Origin: Brevibacterium sp. S111
GTDB taxonomy: Bacteria > Actinomycetota > Actinomycetes > Actinomycetales > Brevibacteriaceae
DNA: 64,000 nucleotides
Direction of reading: 5' to 3'
Assembly: GCF_004745075.1 (NCBI RefSeq)
Contig: NZ_RHFH01000002.1
Coordinates: 124,001 to 188,000, forward strand
The translations under genes were made by a program, and so were the position numbers. The notes below the pieces were generated by a model. It did no database searches and had not been told where the DNA came from. It worked only from the letters and a program-made list of their open reading frames with translations. The stretch's first letter is position 1; every line of letters begins with the position of its first letter. Shown here piece by piece: positions 58,882 through 64,000 of this stretch.

Positions 58882-59484
58882 CTACCGCTCGGTCGGGATC
58901 AGGGCCCACATGGCGAAGGCGAGCAGCACGAAGCCCGAGATGACGCCGCTGATGACCGGGATGAACGCCGGAGCCGCCGCGAAGAAGGCGATGAACCCAC
59001 CGATTCCGCAGAGGGTGACGACGGTGGCGAGCACATGGAAGCGGTCGAGCCCGAACACCCAGCCGAGCGCGAAGAAATGAGTGCCGACGACCACCGCCAC
59101 CCATGCCACTCCGAGCTCCGGATGGCCGAGGCTCGCCAACAGGCGGGTTCCGGCGAACAACAGGACCGCCTCGATGAGCACGATGATCCAGTAGGCGCGA
59201 CCGAACGGCGGTTCCCGACGGCTGCCTTTCCCTGATTCGCCCCGTCCTGCACGGCCGCCCTGCATAAGTCCGCGGATCGCGAAGATCGCGATGCCTGCGA
59301 ACGCCAGGACCCCGACTGTGATGACAAGTGTGCGTCCCAGGGTGGAGAACTGGCCAGTGTTGATGATGAGGAAAAGCAGACCGAAGCCGGCGCCGATGAG
59401 CGCCCCGATCTCCGCACCGTCGGCCGGCCGCCTGCCGTTCGGCATTGTCGGTCTGTTCGAGTCGGGTGTTTCTGCGGTCATCAT
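58882..59484 (-). CDS. Hypothetical membrane protein
   Basis: 200-aa protein with about six hydrophobic helices in three pairs (EIGALIGAGFGLLFLIIN, LVITVGVLAFAGIAIFAIRGL, AYWIIVLIEAVLLFAGTRLL, ELGVAWVAVVVGTHFFALGWVFG, VLATVVTLCGIGGFIAFFAA, ISGVISGFVLLAFAMWAL). A short basic cytoplasmic loop GGRAGRGESGKGSRREP joins pairs one and two. Not recognised as a named family. ATG 59484 is chosen (ATG 59481 adjacent); the open frame to 59601 has no ribosome-binding site. Divergent from the badI-like gene. Confidence 0.75.
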   Translation of the reverse strand: MMTAETPDSNRPTMPNGRRPADGAEIGALIGAGFGLLFLIINTGQFSTLGRTLVITVGVLAFAGIAIFAIRGLMQGGRAGRGESGKGSRREPPFGRAYWIIVLIEAVLLFAGTRLLASLGHPELGVAWVAVVVGTHFFALGWVFGLDRFHVLATVVTLCGIGGFIAFFAAAPAFIPVISGVISGFVLLAFAMWALIPTER

Positions 59485-59616
59485 CGTCCGTCTCTTATTC
59501 TGTCGGCACCCTTGCCGGCAACATTCTTCCACCCGCGCACCGCCGCTTCGATGCAGTTGGATGAAACTCGGCGAATTCACAAGAATCTTCCGGCGCTGCA
59601 ACTCTTGACCTGGCTT

Positions 59617-59645
59617 GTGAACTCATGTTCACTAGTGGTGAACAT
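59617..59645. promoter_or_regulatory. Operator-like triple half-site upstream of the alicyclic operon
   Basis: GTGAAC at 59617-59622, GTTCAC at 59627-59632 and GTGAAC at 59638-59643. The last two form ATGTTCACtagtgGTGAACAT (59625-59645), 8-nt arms. Typical of TetR-type operators. TTGACC at 59605-59610 is a possible -35. Confidence 0.55.
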
Positions 59646-59674
59646 AGATTCATTTTCCGTTCGAGGAGGCAAGG

Positions 59675-60508
59675 ATGCCCACAGCCACACCCACGACTCA
59701 GCAGGCCGCAACCACGGAATTCGACGACATCCTCTATGACGTCGAAAAGACCTTCGCGGTCATCACGATCAATCGGCCCGAGGCCTTCAACTCCTTCCGT
59801 TCGCAGACCGTCGACGAACTCATCGAAGCCTTCACCCTCGCGTGGGGCGACAATCGCGTCCGCTCGATCATCCTCACCGGTTCCGGACAGAAGTCCTTCT
59901 GCGCCGGCGGCGACGTCAAGCAGAAGGCCCAGACCGGCGACTACGGCCCCAGCCGCTACGGCATGTTCCGCATCTCCGAACTCCACAAGGTCATCCGGTC
60001 GGTGCCGAAACCCGTGATCTCCGCGGTCAACGGCGTCGCGATCGGCGGCGGAAACGTCCTCACCACCCTCTGCGACATCACGATCGCGGCCTCCCACGCA
60101 CGCTTCGGCCAAGCCGGCCCCAAGGTCGGATCCTTCGACGCCGGCTACGGTTCGGCCTTCCTCGCCCGCGTCATCGGCGAGAAGCGCGCTCGTGAGATGT
60201 GGTACTTCTGCGAACTCATCGACGCACAGAAGGCCGAATCCTGGGGGCTGGCCAACGAGGTCGTCGACGCCGAAGAGCTCATGCCCCGCGCCAAGGAACG
60301 CGCCCGGGCCCTCGGTCTCAAGGCACCGACAGCGCTGCGATTCCTCAAGCAGTCCTTCAACGCTGATTCCGAGATGCAGACCGGCTTCACGAACCTCGCC
60401 ATGAGCGCCCTCGACCTCTACGCGCACTCGCCGGAATCGCACGAAGGTGCAACCGCCTTCGCCGAGAAGCGCGATCCGGACTTCAGCCAATTCGACGGCG
60501 CGTACTGA
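59675..60508 (+). CDS. badI: BadI-like 2-ketocyclohexanecarboxyl-CoA hydrolase (crotonase family)
   Basis: Crotonase-superfamily enzyme, 277 aa, most like ring-opening BadI (hydrolysis of 2-ketocyclohexane-1-carboxyl-CoA to pimeloyl-CoA) and the related MenB. Diagnostic: INRPEAFNSFRSQTVDELI, FCAGGDVKQK, NGVAIGGGNVLTTLCDITIA and above all the SFDAGYGSAFLARVIGEKRARE segment, as in BadI and MenB. The GAYH-like end differs from ordinary enoyl-CoA hydratases, supporting the BadI call. CGAGGAGG precedes ATG 59675. First gene of a four-gene operon; the next members match the same pathway. Confidence 0.75.
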   Translation: MPTATPTTQQAATTEFDDILYDVEKTFAVITINRPEAFNSFRSQTVDELIEAFTLAWGDNRVRSIILTGSGQKSFCAGGDVKQKAQTGDYGPSRYGMFRISELHKVIRSVPKPVISAVNGVAIGGGNVLTTLCDITIAASHARFGQAGPKVGSFDAGYGSAFLARVIGEKRAREMWYFCELIDAQKAESWGLANEVVDAEELMPRAKERARALGLKAPTALRFLKQSFNADSEMQTGFTNLAMSALDLYAHSPESHEGATAFAEKRDPDFSQFDGAY

Positions 60509-60524
60509 CAACCGGCATTCCCAC

Positions 60525-60555
60525 CGGCACAGACCCTTCCCGCACAGACCCTGCC
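60525..60555 (+). repeat. Short tandem repeat in the badI-aliB spacer
   Basis: Two units of 15-16 nt (60525-60540 and 60541-60555), both containing GCACAGACCCT, plus a partial third GCACAGAGG. It spans much of the 63-nt gap. Confidence 0.6.
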
Positions 60556-60571
60556 AGCACAGAGGATTCCC

Positions 60572-61717
60572 GTGGACACGACTCTCACCCCCGATACCCA
60601 GACCCTGCTCGATGCGGCGGCCGGATTCGAGGAGCGGCTCATCAATGAAGCCCGCGAACGCGAAGCCGCCGGCCGCATCGGCGCCGACATCACCCGGGAG
60701 ATGGGCCGCGCCGGGCTCATCGCCCCGGAACTGCCCACCCACCTCGGCGGGGCAGGCCTGACCAAGGTCACCGCGGGACTCGTCACCGAGGCCATCGCCC
60801 GCGGAGATCTCACCGTCGCCTACATCCAGGTCGTCGGCTCCCTCATCGGACAGGTCATCGCCCGCAATGCCAGCGCCGAAGTGGCCGCCCACTACTGCCG
60901 CCTCATCACTACAGGAGCCGAAACGGTGGCGATCGGACTCTCCGAACCCGACGCCGGTTCGGACGCCGGCAATCCCTCGACCACGGCCCGACGCGACGGA
61001 GACGACTGGATCATCAACGGCACAAAGTCGATGTCGCTGGCCATGACCTCGACCGCCACGGTGATCTTCGCACGCACCGATCCCGACGCCGGGCGAGGAA
61101 AGGGCATCTCGGCATTCCTCGTCGACCTCGACGCCCCGGGAGTGACACGGAACCCCATCATCGACATGGGCCAGGCGGCCGTCGCCCGCGGCAGCGTGGA
61201 CTTCACCGATGTCCGCGTGCCCGCCGACCACCTCCTCGGCGAAGTCGGCGGAGCATTCACCCAGGTCATGCAGGGGTTCGATTTCTCCCGCGCCCTCATC
61301 GGACTGCAGTGTACGGGCACAGCGACCCGCGCGATCGAGGACGCCTGGGCTTACGTCAAGGGACGTGAGGCCTTCGACCAGCCGCTGTCGAAGTTCCAAG
61401 GCGTCTCATTCCCTCTGGCCGAGGCGGAGACGAAGATGGCGGCGGCACGTCTGCTTTGCCTGGACACCCTGCGCCTCGGCGACGAAGGCCTCCCGCACAC
61501 CTCACAGGCGGCCATGTGCAAGTGGTGGGCTCCGCTCGAGGCTTATCACGCGGTCCACCAATGCCTGCTTCTGCACGGGCAGAACGGCTACATGAAGAAT
61601 CGCGACGTGGAGAAACGGCTGCGCGACGTGCTCGGCATGCAGATCGGCGACGGCACCGCCCAGATCATGAAGCTCATCATCGCCCGCAGCTCCGCCGGGC
61701 GGAAATTTGCCCCCTGA
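60572..61717 (+). CDS. aliB: Acyl-CoA dehydrogenase, cyclohexanecarboxyl-CoA dehydrogenase (AliB)-like
   Basis: FAD-dependent acyl-CoA dehydrogenase, 381 aa. FAD/substrate elements: GLSEPDAGSDAGNPSTTA, the WIINGTKSMSLAM block, and RLRDVLGMQIGDGTAQIMKL. In most members the last block reads E-G-T with catalytic Glu; here the aligned residue is D360 in GDGT, and the same Glu-to-Asp change is reported for cyclohexanecarboxyl-CoA dehydrogenases. That, and the badH and badI neighbours, supports conversion of cyclohexanecarboxyl-CoA to cyclohex-1-ene-1-carboxyl-CoA. GTG 60572 follows AGAGGA. Name taken from Rhodopseudomonas by inference. Confidence 0.72.
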   Translation: MDTTLTPDTQTLLDAAAGFEERLINEAREREAAGRIGADITREMGRAGLIAPELPTHLGGAGLTKVTAGLVTEAIARGDLTVAYIQVVGSLIGQVIARNASAEVAAHYCRLITTGAETVAIGLSEPDAGSDAGNPSTTARRDGDDWIINGTKSMSLAMTSTATVIFARTDPDAGRGKGISAFLVDLDAPGVTRNPIIDMGQAAVARGSVDFTDVRVPADHLLGEVGGAFTQVMQGFDFSRALIGLQCTGTATRAIEDAWAYVKGREAFDQPLSKFQGVSFPLAEAETKMAAARLLCLDTLRLGDEGLPHTSQAAMCKWWAPLEAYHAVHQCLLLHGQNGYMKNRDVEKRLRDVLGMQIGDGTAQIMKLIIARSSAGRKFAP

Positions 61718-61797
61718 CCGGGAAGAACACCGGCTCACCCGTAAGAACACATCCACCGGACGACGCACCATCAGACACATATAAGAAGGGACACACC

Positions 61798-62562
61798 ATG
61801 TCAGCACCCACTCAGACCGCACCACTGACCGACCGCGTCATCATCGTCACCGGAGCCGCCTCCGGAATCGGCAAGGGCATCGCGAACCGTCTCGCCGCCG
61901 ACGGCGCCACCGTCGTCGTCGCCGACCTCGACGCGCAGAAGGCCGCGGACACCGCCTCGGCGCTGGGAAATGATTCGATCGGGCTCGCCGCCGACGTCAC
62001 CGACCGTGCGACCGTGGACGCCATGGTCGCCGAGGTGGTCGAGCGCTTCGGACGCATCGACGTGCTCGTCAACAACGCCGGTTGGGACAAGGTCGAACCA
62101 TTCATGGAATCGACGCCTGCGACGTGGCAGCGGGTCATCGCGATCAACCTCCTCGGCACACTCAACTGCACACAGTCCGCGGCCGAGCACATGATCGCGG
62201 CCGGATCCGGTGCCGTCATCAGCATCGGCTCGGATGCCGGCAGGGTCGGGTCGAGCGGCGAGGCCGTGTATTCGGCGGCCAAGGGCGGAATCATCTCGTT
62301 CACGAAGACCTTCGCCCGCGAGGTCGCCCGCCACGGAATCTCCGCGAACTGCGTATGCCCCGGACCGGCCGACACCCCGCTGTTCGCCGAGATCTCCGCG
62401 GACAATCCGAAACTGCGCACCGCACTGGAGAAGTCGATTCCGATGCGCCGGCTCGCCCAGCCCGACGACCTCGCGAACGCCGTGGCCTTCTTCGCCCGCC
62501 CCGATTCCTCCTATGTCACCGGCCAGACCCTGTCCGTCTCGGGCGGACTGACCATGGCCTGA
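61798..62562 (+). CDS. badH: BadH-like 2-hydroxycyclohexanecarboxyl-CoA dehydrogenase (SDR)
   Basis: Classical short-chain dehydrogenase, 254 aa. NAD(P) motif TGAASGIGKGIAN, NNAGWD, catalytic Y158 and K162 in YSAAKGG, and CPGPADTPLF. The DAGRVGSSGEAVYSAAKGG and SVSGGLTMA ends are the same as in BadH, which oxidises 2-hydroxycyclohexanecarboxyl-CoA to the 2-keto form. AGAAGGGA precedes ATG 61798. Third gene of the operon, 80 bp after aliB. Other SDRs would also look partly like this, but the context is specific. Confidence 0.78.
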   Translation: MSAPTQTAPLTDRVIIVTGAASGIGKGIANRLAADGATVVVADLDAQKAADTASALGNDSIGLAADVTDRATVDAMVAEVVERFGRIDVLVNNAGWDKVEPFMESTPATWQRVIAINLLGTLNCTQSAAEHMIAAGSGAVISIGSDAGRVGSSGEAVYSAAKGGIISFTKTFAREVARHGISANCVCPGPADTPLFAEISADNPKLRTALEKSIPMRRLAQPDDLANAVAFFARPDSSYVTGQTLSVSGGLTMA

Positions 62563-62648
62563 TCCACAGCACGACGACCTCGCTCGTCCCAGCAATCACC
62601 GGCACCACCCGAGTCACAGGTACGACACCAGAGCAAAGGAGCCCTGTT

Positions 62649-64000
62649 ATGCCCACCCGATTCGACACCATCCTGACCGACTCCCTCATCGAGAAATTCA
62701 CTTCTTCCGGGGACTGGAAGAACCAGACCCTGCTCGACCACCTCGAGCACTGGAGCGCACAGCGGCCCGACGCGATCGTCACCCGCGATCCCTACGGTGC
62801 GCACACCTATGCCGAGCTCAGCTCGGATGTCGAGACCTGTGCCCGGGCGCTCGTCGACCTCGGAGTCGAACCCGGCGACGTGGTGGGCATCCAACTGCCG
62901 AACTGGTACGAATGGCTGGTCATCCACCTCGGCGCGATCAAGGCCGGGGCCGTGACCAACGGGCTCATCCCGATCTACCGGGACCGCGAGATCGGGTACA
63001 TGGCGAAGAAGGCCTCAGTGTCCGTGCTCTTCGTGCCCAACCGCTTCCGGAAGTTCGACTATCCGGACATGGTCGATCGGCTGCGGCCGAACCTGCCGGA
63101 GCTGCAGCACACGATCGTCCTCGACGCCCCGGGCGACGAGGCCTTCGCCGGTCGGGACGGCTTCGAGAAGTGGGCCGATTTCCTCAGCCGAGGCGAACGC
63201 GACTCAGCGTCCGACGGTTCGCGGTCGGCCGCCTCGGCGATCGAATCCATCGATTGGGACGAACGACGTCCGGACCCCAACGATGTCGGACTCATCCTCT
63301 TCACCTCGGGCACGACGGGCAATCCCAAGGGCGTGATGCACACGCACAACAACGTGCTCGCGGCCTCGCTGCCGTGGCCCGATCACCTGGGCCTGGACGA
63401 GGAATCGGTCATCCACATGGCCTCGACCTTCGGCCATCTCACCGGCTACATGTACGGAGTGTGCCTGCCCCTGCTCATCGGCGGCTCGGGCGTGTTCCAG
63501 GACGTGTGGAACGGTGAGGAGTTCGCCCGACTCGTTGCCGACCACGGCATCCAACACACATCGGGGGCGACTCCGTTCCTCCACGATCTGCTCGAGGTGG
63601 CGAAAACGACGCAGCACGACCTGTCCTCCCTCAAGCACTTCTGCTGCATGGGCGCCCCGATTCCACGCGTGATGGTCAATGAGGCGCGCACGCTGCTGCC
63701 GGAGCTCAACGTCTTCGGCGGCTGGGGCCAGACGGAGTGCGGACTGGTGACGATGACGGCACCGGGCGACTCGGAAGAGAAGGTCACCAGCACCGACGGG
63801 CGCGCCCTGGGCTCGATGAAGGTCCGCGTCGTCGATCCCCTCGGGGAACCCGTGGCCGCAGGTGTCGAAGGAAAGGTCCAGGTGACAGGCCCATTCCTGT
63901 TCGTCGGCTACCTCGATGAGCCGGAACAGACGGCAGACGCCTTCGACGGTGAGTGGCTCGATACGGGAGACCTCGCCGAGAAGGACGAGGAGGGCTTCAT
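62649..64000 (+). CDS. aliA: Acyl-CoA synthetase, cyclohexanecarboxylate-CoA ligase (AliA)-like, partial
   Basis: AMP-forming CoA ligase cut by the window end; 450 residues visible. ATP-binding P-loop TSGTTGNPKGVMHTHNN near residue 218, the adenylate A5-type motif GGWGQTECGL, and DTGDLAEKDEEGF at the right edge, all of the ANL superfamily. N-terminal segments (DWKNQTLLDHLEHW, VVGIQLPNWYEWLVIHLGAIKAGAV) are typical of short-chain or alicyclic/aromatic acid ligases. By context it activates cyclohexanecarboxylate; the assignment rests on neighbours. AAAGGAG lies upstream of ATG 62649. The C-terminal domain is outside the window. Confidence 0.75.
   Translation, partial: MPTRFDTILTDSLIEKFTSSGDWKNQTLLDHLEHWSAQRPDAIVTRDPYGAHTYAELSSDVETCARALVDLGVEPGDVVGIQLPNWYEWLVIHLGAIKAGAVTNGLIPIYRDREIGYMAKKASVSVLFVPNRFRKFDYPDMVDRLRPNLPELQHTIVLDAPGDEAFAGRDGFEKWADFLSRGERDSASDGSRSAASAIESIDWDERRPDPNDVGLILFTSGTTGNPKGVMHTHNNVLAASLPWPDHLGLDEESVIHMASTFGHLTGYMYGVCLPLLIGGSGVFQDVWNGEEFARLVADHGIQHTSGATPFLHDLLEVAKTTQHDLSSLKHFCCMGAPIPRVMVNEARTLLPELNVFGGWGQTECGLVTMTAPGDSEEKVTSTDGRALGSMKVRVVDPLGEPVAAGVEGKVQVTGPFLFVGYLDEPEQTADAFDGEWLDTGDLAEKDEEGF

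Overview
The window is GC-rich actinobacterial DNA. It carries a pknB/pknA/pbpA/rodA/pstP/fhaB/fhaA block next to pabA, a class E sortase, crgA and ppiA, a complete Streptomyces-type mevalonate operon, a DUF222/HNH protein and many overlapping GTGA/ATGA gene junctions. The gene content fits Brevibacterium or a close Micrococcales relative best. That assignment is an inference; no rRNA is present. No prophage, IS element or CRISPR array is visible.

Layout. 0-2.5 kb: creatininase-family amidohydrolase and an AbgT transporter. 2.7-4.9 kb: a promoter and a translationally coupled three-gene envelope module (DUF6230, DUF6114, secreted Asp/Glu/Pro/Ser repeat protein). 5-8.6 kb: AGCS symporter, class I glutamine amidotransferase-like protein, DUF2871 and an orphan membrane protein. 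8.6-12.3 kb: purine salvage/catabolism pair (8-oxoguanine deaminase-like amidohydrolase and a divergent NCS2 permease). 12.4-28.6 kb: ordinary metabolic and regulatory genes (DUF222-HNH, HAD phosphatase, M50-like peptidase, Gfo/Idh/MocA, PhzF, ICMT-like methyltransferase, VOC/MarR divergent pair, two VanZ paralogues, Zn alcohol dehydrogenase, PolA-like polymerase, GlcD-like oxidase, YciI/DGPF plus ECF42-type sigma). 28.7-35.2 kb: mevalonate operon mvk-mvaD-mvaK2-fni-mvaA-mvaS. 35.4 kb: tRNA-Leu(CAG). 35.9-45.6 kb: Ser/Thr phosphorylation and cell-elongation operon. 45.7-51.1 kb: GyrI-like protein, pabA, an unlisted 56-aa membrane protein, sortase E, crgA, a DnaA-box-rich gap, rhomboid, ppiA. 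51.2-59.5 kb: helical membrane-anchored protein, MFS transporter, argS, tricorn protease, membrane protein. 59.7-64 kb: an operon matching alicyclic (cyclohexanecarboxylate) degradation: badI-like, aliB-like, badH-like, and an aliA-like CoA ligase cut by the window edge.

How the genes work together. The fhaA-pknB operon should couple kinase/phosphatase/FHA signalling to the RodA-PbpA elongation machinery. crgA, sortase E and pabA lie beside it in the same kind of neighbourhood seen near the chromosomal origin of other Actinobacteria. The mevalonate operon makes isopentenyl diphosphate from acetoacetyl-CoA. The last operon would activate, desaturate, oxidise and open a cyclohexane ring to pimeloyl-CoA, with the hydratase step missing from the visible part.

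Most unusual non-coding signals: a cluster of DnaA boxes at 49.6-49.75 kb; three 62-64 nt near-perfect inverted repeats, each at a convergent gene junction; short tandem duplications that copy the 3' end of a gene past its stop codon; and a duplicated MarR-type operator laid over a probable leaderless promoter.
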